DNA of 64,000 nucleotides from contig JAXHLG010000002.1 in the NCBI GenBank assembly GCA_034522495.1, positions 806,001-870,000 on the forward strand, read 5' to 3'. Below the pieces are notes generated by a model that worked only from the letters and a program-made list of their open reading frames with translations, was not told the DNA's origin and searched no databases. Each line of letters begins with the position of its first letter. Positions within the stretch are counted from its first letter, which is position 1. This DNA comes from JAXHLG01 sp034522495. Its GTDB lineage: Bacteria; Patescibacteriota; Minisyncoccia; Moranbacterales; DUUL01. The position numbers and the translations under genes were made by a program. Of the stretch, positions 1 through 8,906 are shown piece by piece.

Positions 1-893
1 CTCTCCGCCGACATAGAAAAAACCACCGGCACGAGAGATCCGGAAACGAAAAAAATAATTTTTCCCACAATCATAAGCGCTCCATACCTGCCGGCCTCCT
101 CCGGAGAAAGATTGTGCTTGGCCACCACCATATCCGCTTGCAATAATAGGTTAATCGCCATTGTCCCAAGCAAAACCGAAACCGCATATTTTCGCATTCC
201 GGCAAACTTTATTCGACTACTGTGTTTCACCTCTTTTTTTGAATTATAATAAGCTTTTTTGTATTTTCTAACAAACAGGTTGGTAATCCAGAAAGCAGCC
301 AGGGAAGACAAAAAAAGCGCCAACATAACACCGTTTAAAGAAAATCCGAAAAGAACAAGAGCCACTCCGGCGGCAAGTTTAACGAAAGCGCGCGCCACTC
401 CGGCAAGCCGTATCTGCTTAAATTCCTGCCACCCCCTCAGGGCGCCGTTGTTAATAGCCATAAAAATAAACACAAAAATGGAAGCAAAGAGGATTACAAC
501 GGAAACCGGACTGCTTAATTTCAAAAAGCCGGCGATAAAAGGACTGGCGGCAATTCCAACCGCTAAAATAACTATACCCGGAATTAGAAGTTTTTTCCTG
601 AAAAATAAAACTAAATAGTAAGAAAAGGCTTCATTTTTTTCCGCCTTGGCGGAAGAATGATACTTAGCCGAAAGAGTACCCACCGAAAGAAACAAAATGG
701 AAAAAATGGAAAAAAGAGCAAGAAGAGATTCAATTTCTCCATAAACATCCACGCTCACAATTTTGCCCAGCGCTATATGCAATACATAATTAAGAAAACC
801 AACAGCCACTCCGCCGGAGAAAACCACCGCGGCCTTCTCCGCAAAGTCCCGATTAAACACTTCCTTTATGCTTAGAAAAAAGCTTTTCAACAT
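1..893 (-). CDS. Oligosaccharide flippase family protein (partial, C-terminus outside window)
   Basis: The reading frame is open on the minus strand from an ATG at 893 to the window edge, giving about 297 residues. The protein begins MLKSFFLSIKEVFNRDFAEK and then alternates hydrophobic helices with short basic loops, as in Wzx/MATE-type polysaccharide flippases. A soluble linker (about residues 215-235) separates two membrane bundles. Flippases of this kind move lipid-linked sugar units across the inner membrane. The neighbouring UDP-glucose dehydrogenase and glycosyltransferase fit a surface-polysaccharide role. No Shine-Dalgarno sequence precedes the start. The plus-strand frames here are antisense shadows. 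The substrate cannot be told. Confidence 0.8.
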   Translation of the reverse strand, partial: MLKSFFLSIKEVFNRDFAEKAAVVFSGGVAVGFLNYVLHIALGKIVSVDVYGEIESLLALFSIFSILFLSVGTLSAKYHSSAKAEKNEAFSYYLVLFFRKKLLIPGIVILAVGIAASPFIAGFLKLSSPVSVVILFASIFVFIFMAINNGALRGWQEFKQIRLAGVARAFVKLAAGVALVLFGFSLNGVMLALFLSSLAAFWITNLFVRKYKKAYYNSKKEVKHSSRIKFAGMRKYAVSVLLGTMAINLLLQADMVVAKHNLSPEEAGRYGALMIVGKIIFFVSGSLVPVVFSMSAE

Positions 894-925
894 AGTCGAA
901 TAATGTTAAAATAGATTCAATTATA

Positions 926-1115
926 CGAAAACCACTGAAGAATTGATTATTTTGAAAATTTTGTCATTCTGAATGCCACCGCTATAGCGGGGTGCCCCGC
1001 TCTGCGGGGCAAAAATCAGAATCACTTTACAAAGCCTTTTTTGATAATCATTAAATTCTGAACCCCGCCAAAGGCGGACACGGCAAGTTCAGAATAACAT
1101 TCTTCAGTAGTTTCT
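926..1115. repeat. MITE-like repeat, family M, copy 1
   Basis: The ends form an imperfect inverted repeat (AAACCACTGAAGAAT at the left, ATTCTTCAGTAGTTT at the right). Inside are TCATTCTGA, AATCAGAATC and GCGGACACGGCAAGTTCAGA, which recur at 40695, 53703 and 62488. This copy carries an extra GC-rich hairpin (GCCCCGCTCTGCGGGGC) near 1000. There is no coding capacity. The gap between two divergent genes is almost entirely this element. Confidence 0.8.
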
Positions 1116-1157
1116 ACACTTATAATAACCTTATTCCTAATTTTTATCAAATAAATC

Positions 1158-1766
1158 ATGGGATGGTTCAATCGAGATCCGAGCGATAAAAAAGCCCTCC
1201 GAAAGCTTATCCCCAAAATCAAATACCCCAAGCTGATCTTGCTGGCTTTATCCATATTTCTCGGATATTTGATCTACAAAGATGAAAACAATTTCCACTT
1301 TCATGCGGTGCTTCAGCATCTGGGCTACTTGGGAACATTTCTTGCCGGCCTTTTTTTCGTTTACGGCTTCACCACCGGGCCGGCGGTAGCTTCGCTGCTA
1401 ATAATTTCCAACTTTCAAAATTTCTGGCTGGCCGGGGTGACAGCTACGCTGGGAGTAATTGTGGGAAATTTTATCGTCTTCAGGGCCATGAAAATTTCCG
1501 TGGGCAACGAGCTGGACGAGCTCTCCCGCAACAGGCTTCTCAGCTGGGCCATAACCAAAACAGAAAAACACATCCCCTCCTTCGCGCGCATCTACATCCT
1601 TCCGGCCTTTGCCGGTTTCATAGCCGCCACCCCCCTGCCGGACGAGCTGGCGGTTGCCTTACTCTCCTGGTCCAAAAATATGTCTCTTGCCGTTTTCTCC
1701 ACCGTAGCCTTCACCTTCAACGCTTTCGGCATCTTCATCATCCTTTGGATCGGCAAGATGATCTGA
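1158..1766 (+). CDS. Small polytopic membrane protein
   Basis: 202 residues. A charged N-terminus (residues 1-24) is followed by a hydrophobic helix (about 25-42) and then several more: 56-80, 84-112, 143-165 and 178-200. The section around 'GFIAATPLPDELAVALLSW' recalls the small DedA/VTT-like (SNARE-associated) membrane family, but I cannot confirm that by eye. The gene stands alone on the plus strand between a MITE-like repeat and a bidirectional terminator. There is no clear Shine-Dalgarno site. Function unknown. Confidence 0.75.
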   Translation: MGWFNRDPSDKKALRKLIPKIKYPKLILLALSIFLGYLIYKDENNFHFHAVLQHLGYLGTFLAGLFFVYGFTTGPAVASLLIISNFQNFWLAGVTATLGVIVGNFIVFRAMKISVGNELDELSRNRLLSWAITKTEKHIPSFARIYILPAFAGFIAATPLPDELAVALLSWSKNMSLAVFSTVAFTFNAFGIFIILWIGKMI

Positions 1767-1791
1767 TTGATACAGTCCTCAAAAGAATATC

Positions 1792-1826
1792 AAAAGCCCG
1801 ATTCCTTTTCCGGAACCGGGCTTTTT
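1792..1826. terminator. Bidirectional intrinsic terminator
   Basis: The stem AAAAGCCCG/CGGGCTTTT is extended by TTCC/GGAA and flanked by an A-run on one side and a T-run on the other. It lies between the converging membrane-protein gene and ugd and can end both. Confidence 0.85.
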
Positions 1827-1828
1827 TC

Positions 1829-3151
1829 TTATCTTCCGACTGAAGTGTACTCGAATCCCTCTTCCCTTACCTCCGAAGGGTTAAAAAGGTTTCTTCCGTC
1901 AAAAATAACAGGCTGATTCATCAATCCTTTCATTTTCTTAAAATCCGGATTTCGAAAAACAGCCCATTCTGTTAAAATGACAAGCGCTTCAGCTCCCCTT
2001 AAAGCCTCGTATTCTTCCAAGCAATACTGTATGCCTTCTTTTTCTTGAAAATGTTTTCGAAAGTTTTCCATGGCTTGCGGATCGTAGGTTTTCACTTTTG
2101 CGCCGGCTTCTATGAGTTTTTCCACGATATAAAGGGCGCGAGACTCTCTCATATCATCAGTACCCGCCTTAAAGGCCAGTCCCCACGCTGCTACTGTCTT
2201 GCCTTTTAGCCCCTCTGTTGAAAATCGAAGAGATATTTTACCCATAAACCATTCTTGTTGTTGACAATTGATTCGGTCAACGGCTTCCATAAGCTCCGCA
2301 TTGGTTCCTGCTTTTCTCATCATGGATATTATTGCTTTAACATCCTTGGGAAAACAAGAACCTCCAAAACCAACGCCGGCATACAAAAAATCATATCCTA
2401 TTCGCCGATCGCTCCCGATACCTTTCCTGATTTCCGTGATGTCTGCCCCATAAACTTCCGCCAATTGGGCAAACTCATTAATGAATGAAATCTTAGCAGC
2501 CAAAAGACTGTTGTTGGCGTATTTGGTGAGTTCAGCGCTCGGTATTTTCATCTCAATCACTTTATCCCTGCTCATCATAAAAGGATGATATATTTTCCTC
2601 AGTATTTCCCTCGCTTTATCATCCTCAACTCCCAAAATTACACGATCCGGCTTCAAGAAGTCCTCAACCGCGTCTCCTTCTTTTAGAAACTCCGGGTTGG
2701 AAGCTACTGAAAAAGGTATCTCCATTCCCCTTGTTTGCAGCTCTTTTTGGATGACTTGCCGGATCTTTTGGCATGTTCCGGCGGGAGCTGTCGATTTTTG
2801 AACAATAAGTTTGTAAGCCTCCATATAATTGCCCACAGTTCTAGCTACTTGGAGGACAAAATCTAGATTGACCTCTTCGCATCCCATCATGGGGGTGCCC
2901 ACAGTTATCATAATAACTTCGTTCTCTCTCGCCGCCTCTTCAGCATCAAGGGTAAATGAAATTTTTCCTCTTTCGAGATTAGAAGCTAGCAAATCTTTCA
3001 AGCCAGGTTCATAGATAGTGGGTTCGCTTTTTTTGAGTTTATCAATTTTTTCTGCATCTATATCCACGCAAGTAACATAAATTCCGTTGTCAGCCAAGCA
3101 TGCTCCGGTGACCAAGCCCACGTAGCCAGTTCCGAAAATCGCCAATTTCAT
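1829..3151 (-). CDS. ugd: UDP-glucose 6-dehydrogenase
   Basis: Oxidises UDP-glucose to UDP-glucuronate with two NAD+, supplying acidic sugar for surface polymers. About 440 residues, normal for the family. The Rossmann motif GTGYVGL is at the N-terminus. The catalytic cysteine lies in GFGGSCFPKD at about residue 262, followed by the C-terminal UDP-binding domain. Two adjacent ATGs are possible. The second (3151) is preferred because AGGAGG then sits five bases upstream, against two for the first. GDP-mannose dehydrogenase is the main alternative within the same family. A small membrane-protein gene with a similar ribosome site follows upstream. Confidence 0.93.
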   Translation of the reverse strand: MKLAIFGTGYVGLVTGACLADNGIYVTCVDIDAEKIDKLKKSEPTIYEPGLKDLLASNLERGKISFTLDAEEAARENEVIMITVGTPMMGCEEVNLDFVLQVARTVGNYMEAYKLIVQKSTAPAGTCQKIRQVIQKELQTRGMEIPFSVASNPEFLKEGDAVEDFLKPDRVILGVEDDKAREILRKIYHPFMMSRDKVIEMKIPSAELTKYANNSLLAAKISFINEFAQLAEVYGADITEIRKGIGSDRRIGYDFLYAGVGFGGSCFPKDVKAIISMMRKAGTNAELMEAVDRINCQQQEWFMGKISLRFSTEGLKGKTVAAWGLAFKAGTDDMRESRALYIVEKLIEAGAKVKTYDPQAMENFRKHFQEKEGIQYCLEEYEALRGAEALVILTEWAVFRNPDFKKMKGLMNQPVIFDGRNLFNPSEVREEGFEYTSVGR

Positions 3152-3197
3152 CATCGCCTCCTAGCTGCTATTAACAATATTTTTTATTTGAGACTTC

Positions 3198-3494
3198 CTA
3201 GGTTTTTTTTCGCTCTTTGTATTCCGGCATGTTCCACATGCAATTCATAGAATAAAGCAAAAAAATCAATACTGCTATGGGAAGGATGGACATGCCCGTG
3301 GCAAAAAAGAGCAAAGCTTCCAAGCGAAAATCATTGTCTTTTAGCCAGTCGCTGATAATGGCAACCAGGCAAGGAACGGCAAAAATTAAAACAAAGGCTG
3401 TAAAATTAGCTATCCCCCTCCCCAAAAAAGATTTTTCTCTAAAAATAACCACTTTAAGCAACCATTTTCCGCACCATCTGCGTATCAAGCTCAC
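3198..3494 (-). CDS. Small two-helix membrane protein
   Basis: 98 residues if translation starts at the GTG at 3494, which has GGAGG five bases upstream. An upstream ATG at 3533 would add 13 residues but has no ribosome site. Two transmembrane helices are evident (about residues 28-47 and 58-82), with basic ends. I do not recognise the family. It lies upstream of ugd on the same strand with a 46-bp gap and may be co-transcribed. Confidence 0.6.
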   Translation of the reverse strand: MSLIRRWCGKWLLKVVIFREKSFLGRGIANFTAFVLIFAVPCLVAIISDWLKDNDFRLEALLFFATGMSILPIAVLIFLLYSMNCMWNMPEYKERKKT

Positions 3495-3563
3495 ATTCGC
3501 CTCCTCTTTTTCTAAATTGTCAAAGTTCTGCAAAGATCCGGGAGATTCAGCTTCTATTGGAAA

Positions 3564-3775
3564 TAGTAATTACGCGGTTAAGCTTCTTGTTTGCTAAATT
3601 ATTTATATCAAAGAGAGCAAAGCAAGGCTTGGTTTTTGCATTCGTTCGAAAAAAGATTTTAGAAGCAAATTGTTTTTCTTTCAAGCGTATCTTCACAAGA
3701 TGAAAAGGAATGTGCGCATAAAACCAAGCCTTGCTTTGCTCTCGGCGCTGTATAAGCGCAATCGCGTAATTCCTG
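3564..3775. repeat. 212-bp repeat, family R, copy 1
   Basis: By eye, 209 of 212 bases are the same as the copy at 22894-23105. The outer ends are an inverted repeat (TAATTACGCG with CGCGTAATTCCTG). An inner 24-bp perfect inverted repeat (starting GAGAGCAAAGCAAGGCTTGG at 3612, ending at 3742) gives a large cruciform. Open frames inside differ from real genes in their neighbourhood, so I treat the element as noncoding. Confidence 0.9.
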
Positions 3776-3805
3776 GAAAATAAACCTCTACTTTCCAAGG
3801 ATTGT

Positions 3806-4681
3806 TCATCTCATCTTTTTCCAAAATCCTTTAATGATTACTTCTATATTTCTAGAAACATAGGAAGCCGCCAGGAAAACCCAGAAAACCAATCCAGCAG
3901 GTCCAAACTTGTGCTTGATGTGATGCTTGAAAAAAAATCTTTTCAGCCCCCGATGATACTCAAGGAGGCGCTTGTATTGAAGCATCTTGAAAGCGCTTTC
4001 CCCGTGATGGTGATAAAACTTGGCTTCGGTGAGAAGGTAATGCTTGTGGCCGGCTTGATGAATGCGGTAGCTCAGATCCATGTCGTTGAAATATAACCAG
4101 AAATCCCTATGATCGTCAAATCCTTTAACCTCATTTAAAACTTCCCTCTTTATCATCAAGACCGAGGCCATAGGCTGGTCCGCTTCTTGACTCTTTGTGT
4201 GGTCGTAATAGTTTTTTCTGTACTGGCTAAAAGTAATATAGTCCAGAAACAAATTGCTCCATTTGTAAAAAGGCCGGCAAGAAAGCTGCACTCGACCGTC
4301 GGGATACAAAAGCTGAGGCGCCGCCAACCCAAAGTCTTCATTGTTCTTGAGGAAATCTAGCATCTTCTCAATAGCGCCGTCAATCTGCTCCACGTCTTGA
4401 TTGAGAAGCAGCACATAATCGCCCTTGGCTTCCTTCAGTCCAATATTGTTCCCCGCGGCAAAACCAAAATTTTCCCGGTTCTTAATCAGCTTAACCCCTT
4501 CGTACTCGTTAACAATTTCCCTGGTTTTGTCCGCGGAAGCGTTATCCACCACGATCACCTCCCAAGAGCCGTCTTTCGGCATATTTCTATAAATAGAGTC
4601 CAAATTGGTCTTGATAACGCCCTCCCCGTTCCAAGTCAAGACTAATATAGATAGTTCCGGTTTTGATTTCTTTTTATTCAT
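3806..4681 (-). CDS. Family 2 glycosyltransferase
   Basis: 291 residues with a GT-A fold. Visible are the N-terminal LSILVLTWNG strand, the VVDNASAD nucleotide-sugar motif, FGFAAGNNIG, the metal-binding LLLNQDVE and the later FNDMDLSYR acidic motif, matching rhamnosyltransferase-like GT2 enzymes. A C-terminal hydrophobic stretch (about 262-282) may anchor it to the membrane. It probably adds a sugar to a surface polysaccharide or lipid-linked glycan. Donor and acceptor are unknown. It lies upstream of ugd on the same strand, separated by repeat R. Confidence 0.88.
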   Translation of the reverse strand: MNKKKSKPELSILVLTWNGEGVIKTNLDSIYRNMPKDGSWEVIVVDNASADKTREIVNEYEGVKLIKNRENFGFAAGNNIGLKEAKGDYVLLLNQDVEQIDGAIEKMLDFLKNNEDFGLAAPQLLYPDGRVQLSCRPFYKWSNLFLDYITFSQYRKNYYDHTKSQEADQPMASVLMIKREVLNEVKGFDDHRDFWLYFNDMDLSYRIHQAGHKHYLLTEAKFYHHHGESAFKMLQYKRLLEYHRGLKRFFFKHHIKHKFGPAGLVFWVFLAASYVSRNIEVIIKGFWKKMR

Positions 4682-4838
4682 AAAAATGAATCATTAGTTA
4701 TGGGGAATTGATTTAGTTAATAATTTTCAATTTCTAATTTATATCCACCTTGCATCTATTGTGTTCCAACAATGTAACAATTGAACAATGTAACAATTTT
4801 TATAATATACATTTTACTCCAAAACCAAATAATTTCCA

Positions 4839-5010
4839 AGGGGCTGCTTCCAAGCACCATTTCGTTACGAAATTTCTGATTTTTTTGATAAATTTTTCAA
4901 ACAATTTTTGTCCTGCATTGCGGGATAGCCTTAGCTAAGGCAAAAAAATTTTTGGAAAATTAGCAAAAAAGGTGGAATTGCAGTGGGAATGGTGTTTGGA
5001 AACAGTCCCT
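4839..5010. repeat. Terminal-inverted-repeat element, family T, copy 1
   Basis: The 172-bp element has ends AGGGGCTGCTTCCAAGCACC and GGTGTTTGGAAACAGTCCCT, an imperfect 20-bp terminal inverted repeat. The interior keeps TTTTTTTGCC, CTTAGCTAAGG and TTTGGAAAATT, shared in inverted orientation with the copy at 18789-18952. No coding frame. It resembles a non-autonomous MITE. Confidence 0.8.
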
Positions 5011-5018
5011 CCAAACAA

Positions 5019-5043
5019 AAACAGCCCCGGAGGAGCCGTTTTA
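5019..5043 (-). terminator. Intrinsic terminator of rpsP
   Basis: Read on the minus strand, AACGGCTCC pairs with GGGGCTGTT (two G-T wobbles), followed by a T-run. It lies just past the rpsP stop codon. Confidence 0.8.
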
Positions 5044-5060
5044 AAAAAATATCGCATACT

Positions 5061-5789
5061 CTATTTCTTGGTTTCTTCTTTGCCGTCTTTTTTGGCTTGA
5101 TCTTCTTCTTTAGTGGTCTCTTGATTTTCTTTCTTGACAGCTTCAGCCTTCTCTTGTCCGGAATCAGCCTCTTCGTTTTCTTCTGGTTTTTTTTGGCCGT
5201 CTTCTTTTTTCTTTTCAGGCTCTGTCTCCGCTTTTTCTTCTGACGCCTCAACTGCTTTTCCCTCTTTTGACTCAGAGGCTTCTTCCTCGGGTTGCTGTTT
5301 TTTTTCTTCTCCTTTCTCAGCTGCCTCCCCTTTTGGCTTGCCTTCTTCTTTCTCCTCTTCCTTTTTGCCTTCTGCGGCTTCTGCTTTTTCTTCTTTGGTA
5401 TCTTCGGCTTGCGGCTGTGTTTCTTGCTGAGGCGTTTCTTCTTTCTGAGGTTCGGATGCTTTTGCTTGACCGGATTCTTTAGCTTCTCCTTCTGCCACTT
5501 CGCCCTCTTCTCCTTGATTTTGCTTTTGTCGAATATTTACTTTTCTTTTAGGTCCGTCCAAAACTCCTCTGGAGACTAACAAATTGTGTACTGAATCTGA
5601 GCATTTGGCTCCCACGCCCATCCAGTATTGAATCCTTTCCTCTTTCAAAACAGCCTTCTTCTCATGAGGATTGTAGCTGCCGAGCAGTTCCACAAATCTC
5701 CCTTGAATGGGCGAAGAATTCTCCGCCACCACTATCTTGTATTGAGCCTTGTTTCTTTTCCCCGTCCTCTTGTATCTAATAACCAGCAT
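5061..5789 (-). CDS. rpsP: Ribosomal protein S16 with long charged C-terminal tail
   Basis: Residues 1-85 are a normal S16, a small-subunit assembly protein, starting MLVIRYKRTGKRNKAQYKIV with the conserved LGSYNP and the RIQYWMGVGAK region. From about residue 88 to 242 the protein is almost only Glu, Lys, Ala, Gln and Ser, so it is nearly three times the usual 80-90 residues. The tail is in frame and ends in a proper stop followed by a terminator, so it looks real. It is probably disordered. Codon-level repetition (GAAGAA/AAGAA) produces several false antisense frames. Confidence 0.95.
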   Translation of the reverse strand: MLVIRYKRTGKRNKAQYKIVVAENSSPIQGRFVELLGSYNPHEKKAVLKEERIQYWMGVGAKCSDSVHNLLVSRGVLDGPKRKVNIRQKQNQGEEGEVAEGEAKESGQAKASEPQKEETPQQETQPQAEDTKEEKAEAAEGKKEEEKEEGKPKGEAAEKGEEKKQQPEEEASESKEGKAVEASEEKAETEPEKKKEDGQKKPEENEEADSGQEKAEAVKKENQETTKEEDQAKKDGKEETKK

Positions 5790-5809
5790 AATAAAAATAT
5801 TTATAAATT

Positions 5810-5936
5810 AAGCTTCGCACATTTAGCATTCCGCATAAATCTGAGCTTGCCCCGTTGCTGCGAAGTAGTTTTACGGGGTGATAATCCGCGTGAAATCAGC
5901 GGTGTATAGGATTTTTTGAAATTCCTATACGATAAA
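5810..5936. repeat. Intergenic repeat, family C, copy 1
   Basis: Starts AGCTTCGCACATTTAGC and ends with the hairpin TATAGGATTTTTTGAAATTCCTATA followed by CGATAAA. It encloses the CCCCGT...ACGGGG hairpin at 5849-5878. Near-copies are at 29457-29528 (short form) and 37892-38017. Confidence 0.8.
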
Positions 5937-6018
5937 ATTAAGTTAATTCCCATTCATCAACAAATAATAATGAATACCACCCCACTTTACACAAAAACGG
6001 CCGGGAAGTCAAGCGCCG

Positions 6019-6600
6019 CTACTTTCCGCTTTTGATTATCTTGTCAATAAGGCCATAACTTTTAGATTCTTCGGCGCTCATAAAGTAATCCCTCTCCACA
6101 TCTCTTCTGATTTTATCAAGAGACTGGCCGGTGTGTTTGGCTAAAATCTTATTCAGCCTTTCTTTGATTTTCAAAATATGGCGGGCGTGAATGTCTATGT
6201 CAGTCGCCTGCCCGCCGACTTGGCCCATCACTTGGTGAATCATAATCTCACTATTGGGAAGAGAAAATCTCTTGCCTTTAGCTCCCGCCGCCAGCAAAAT
6301 AGTGGCCGCCGAAGCCGCCAGCCCAACGCAAATAGTAGAAACTTTGGGCTTAATATACTGCATGGTGTCATAAATCGCCATGGCCGCTGTCACGCTTCCG
6401 CCCCCGGAATTGATATAAATTTTCACATCAGCTTTGGCGTCCTGCGACTCCAAAAACAAAAGCTGGGCAATAATAGAGTTGGCAATCTGATCATCAATCG
6501 GAGCCCCCAAAAAAATAATCCTTTCTTTGAGTAGTCTGGAATAAATATCATAAGCCCTCTCTCCAAATTGCGATTTTTCAATAACGGTTGGTATAAGCAT
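6019..6600 (-). CDS. clpP: ATP-dependent Clp protease proteolytic subunit
   Basis: 193 residues. A serine protease that forms the barrel-shaped proteolytic core used by Clp ATPases in the cytoplasm. The catalytic triad is visible: Ser97 in VGLAASAA, His122 in MIHQ and Asp171 in RDYFMSAEE. The GGGS oxyanion-loop segment is at 66-69. Length and start (MLIPTVIEKS) are typical, with no pro-peptide extension. It lies downstream of the trigger factor gene on the same strand, a common tig-clpP order, but separated by 217 bp of repeat-rich sequence. Confidence 0.96.
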   Translation of the reverse strand: MLIPTVIEKSQFGERAYDIYSRLLKERIIFLGAPIDDQIANSIIAQLLFLESQDAKADVKIYINSGGGSVTAAMAIYDTMQYIKPKVSTICVGLAASAATILLAAGAKGKRFSLPNSEIMIHQVMGQVGGQATDIDIHARHILKIKERLNKILAKHTGQSLDKIRRDVERDYFMSAEESKSYGLIDKIIKSGK

Positions 6601-6649
6601 AAATTCATTTTAGCATCTTAACGTTCTAACATTTATCACTAGTCGTTGG

Positions 6650-6800
6650 CATTAAGTAATTCCCAATATCTAATTACTAATTTCCAATAAAATTTCTAAT
6701 GTCCAATGCACATACATTCAAAAATTAATAAACACTCTTTTTGCATTTATTTAATTGGACATTTTATTAGAAATTGGAAATTGTTAATTGGTAATTTAAA
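6650..6800. repeat. AT-rich imperfect inverted repeat between clpP and tig
   Basis: ATTACTAATTTCCAATAAA at about 6676 has an imperfect inverted counterpart ending AGAAATTGGAAATTGTTAAT at about 6788, spaced by AT-rich sequence. The GAAATTGGAAATTG words match the tandem inside lepA at 43872. No gene is visible in 6601-6817. Confidence 0.55.
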
Positions 6801-6817
6801 TTGCAATATTTTGACAA

Positions 6818-8206
6818 CTAAATTCCCATCAAATATTCCAACGTTTTTTCATTAGCCATTTCCGCCTTAACGTTGTCATAAATCTTCTGAACATCCAAAT
6901 CCTCTTGGTTCTGGCCTTGCTGTTGCTGCATCATTTGGTATTGCTGAATAACCGCGTTAGCTCTTTCTTTGATTTCTTCCTTGCTTGGTTCAATTTCCTG
7001 CTCTTTAGATAATTTTCGTAAAATCAATCCGGCTTTAACTCTTCTTAAAGCATCTTTATCTTTCCATTGCTTGACCAGCTGTTCTTCCGTGGTGCCGATT
7101 TGCTGCAGATAACTCGCTTTATCCAGGCCCATTCGAGACAGCTCGCTGTCAAGTTCGGACTTCATCCTTTCTATTTCCTTATCGACCAATACTTCGGGAA
7201 TTTCGACCTCTACTGTGTCCACCAGTTTATCAATCAGCTCCATCTGATGCTTCTGTTTGTTCTGCTTTTTCTTTTCCTCTTCCAGGCCATTTTTAATATT
7301 GTCTTTCAACTCCTGCAAAGAATTGAACTTGCCGATTCCGGAAGCAAATTCATCATTAATTTCGGGCAAATCCCTCTGCTGAACATTCTTCATCTTCACC
7401 TTAAAAGTCGCTTTTTGGCCGGCCAGGTTTTCCTGGCGATACTCTTTGGGAAACTGCAGATCAAAATCTTTTTCTTCCCCCGCTTTCATGCCTTGCAACT
7501 TTTCTTCAAAGCCCGGAATAAACCTTCCCTCGCCGATAACCACTTGATGATCCTTGGCATTGCCCCCCTCAAGCGCAACGTTGTCCTTGAAAACTTGAAA
7601 ATCCACTTGAACTTGATCGCCTTTTCTAGCTTCTCTGTCCACTGTGCTGATTTTGGCTCTTTGATTGGCCAAAGTGTTTATTTCGTGCTGGATTTCTTCT
7701 TCGGATGCCTCCGCTTTATCTCCTTTATGGCTTTCGTTTATCTTTCCGGCTTCCTCTTTCCAGTTGTCCGCCAGTTTAACTTCCGGCAAAACGGAAACTT
7801 CCAGTTCCACTTCCAAGTCTTCTCCGTAAGCCACCTTTTTAAATTTAACTTCCGGCTGACCCACGGCTTGAATTTTATTTTCTACTATATAATCAACATA
7901 ATATTTTTTTACAGCCTCCTCGGCCGCTTCATAAAGGAGTTTTTCTTCTCCCGCTTCTTTTTTGACCACTTCCAAGGGAGCTTTACCCTTCCTAAAGCCG
8001 TCTAAGTTTATATCCTTGGCAAGCGTTCGCGCGACGCTTTCGATAAATTTTTCAAACTTGTCGGCTTTCACCGCCATATTTAATTTCAACTTAGAATCAG
8101 ACACCTTTTCCGCTTTTATTTCAGGCTTATACTCCTTTTTTTGTCGAGCCTTCTTGTCTTCCGACTGATTCTTTTTAGCTTGTTCATCTTTTTTTGTAGC
8201 CGCCAT
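6818..8206 (-). CDS. tig: Trigger factor (peptidyl-prolyl isomerase chaperone)
   Basis: 462 residues. A ribosome-associated chaperone for nascent chains. The ribosome-docking signature GFRKGKAP is at residues 70-77. The FKBP-like domain (about 190-275) and the C-terminal helical substrate-binding arms follow. Unusually, about 27 residues of Lys/Glu/Ala-rich sequence precede the normal N-terminal domain (MAATKKDEQAKKNQSEDKK). This start is kept because no good internal start sits at the expected position. The C-terminus is Gln-rich (about 425-440). Confidence 0.95.
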   Translation of the reverse strand: MAATKKDEQAKKNQSEDKKARQKKEYKPEIKAEKVSDSKLKLNMAVKADKFEKFIESVARTLAKDINLDGFRKGKAPLEVVKKEAGEEKLLYEAAEEAVKKYYVDYIVENKIQAVGQPEVKFKKVAYGEDLEVELEVSVLPEVKLADNWKEEAGKINESHKGDKAEASEEEIQHEINTLANQRAKISTVDREARKGDQVQVDFQVFKDNVALEGGNAKDHQVVIGEGRFIPGFEEKLQGMKAGEEKDFDLQFPKEYRQENLAGQKATFKVKMKNVQQRDLPEINDEFASGIGKFNSLQELKDNIKNGLEEEKKKQNKQKHQMELIDKLVDTVEVEIPEVLVDKEIERMKSELDSELSRMGLDKASYLQQIGTTEEQLVKQWKDKDALRRVKAGLILRKLSKEQEIEPSKEEIKERANAVIQQYQMMQQQQGQNQEDLDVQKIYDNVKAEMANEKTLEYLMGI

Positions 8207-8327
8207 TGATACTATTTAAAGATAATAAACATGAATTTTGAATTTTGAATCTAGTATCTTGAATGATTTTTAATTTCCCAATTTCCTAAATTCTATAATT
8301 TTTTAGAATAATTAGAATAATTAGTTC

Positions 8328-8357
8328 CCGCCAGAGGCGGATCACCCTCTGGGTGAC
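8328..8357. other. Tandem hairpins downstream of ppa
   Basis: CCGCCAGAGGCGG and TCACCCTCTGGGTGA are two perfect small stem-loops side by side, flanked by repeated AATTAGAATAATT. There is no T-run, so a terminator role is uncertain. The rest of 8207-8375 is AT-rich with no gene. Confidence 0.5.
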
Positions 8358-8375
8358 AATTAGAATAATTTTAAT

Positions 8376-8906
8376 TTATTTGCCAAACTTCTCTTCATAA
8401 AGCTTTACGCTTTTCTCTACCGCTTCGACAGCGTCTTTCTTTCCTTTGAAACCCGATATTTCCACAGTTTTGTTCTCAATTTGCTTGTAAGTTTCAAAAA
8501 AGTGCCGAATTTCTTTCAGCTGATGCTTGTTCAAATCTTCCATGTCTCTCACTTCATCCCAGCGGGGATCGTCTTTGGGAACTGCAATAATCTTATCATC
8601 CCCTTCTCCGTCGTCAATCATATTCATCAGAGCCACCGGCCTTACTTCCACCAAAATATTGGGCATCAAGGGATAGGTTGATAAAACAATTACATCCAGC
8701 GGATCATCGTCTTCCCAATAGGTCCTGGGGGCAAAACCGTAGTCGAAAATATAGTCTTGTCCGGTCTTCATAGCCCTGTCAAGCTTTATTAGTCCTGTTT
8801 TCTTGTCCACTTCATACTTGTTTTTCGATCCTTTGGGAATCTCGATTATTACATTAAATATCTCCGGAGCCTCTTTCCCTAGCTCCAAATCATGCCATAA
8901 GTTCAT
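8376..8906 (-). CDS. ppa: Inorganic pyrophosphatase
   Basis: 176 residues. A soluble family I pyrophosphatase that hydrolyses PPi from biosynthetic reactions. The metal-binding signature DDDPLDVIVL and the upstream KYEVDKKTG and YIFDYGFAPRT segments are intact. Length is typical. The start MNLWHDLELG is standard for the family. Single gene between repeat-rich gaps. Confidence 0.96.
   Translation of the reverse strand: MNLWHDLELGKEAPEIFNVIIEIPKGSKNKYEVDKKTGLIKLDRAMKTGQDYIFDYGFAPRTYWEDDDPLDVIVLSTYPLMPNILVEVRPVALMNMIDDGEGDDKIIAVPKDDPRWDEVRDMEDLNKHQLKEIRHFFETYKQIENKTVEISGFKGKKDAVEAVEKSVKLYEEKFGK

Noticed and set aside
259..875. Plus-strand frames of 119 and 72 residues
   Set aside because: They are antisense to the flippase fragment, whose reading is continuous and membrane-like.
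3547..3798. Frames in the 212-bp repeats (also 22868-23083)
   Set aside because: They lie in a repeat present twice with inverted arms; no ribosome site and no protein-like conservation.
4983..5579. Several Phe/Ser/Leu-rich plus-strand frames
   Set aside because: Shadows of the Glu/Lys tail of S16: poly-GAA/AAG read backwards as poly-Phe/Leu.
7067..8005. 312-residue plus-strand frame
   Set aside because: Antisense to tig; composition is low-complexity and has no ribosome site.
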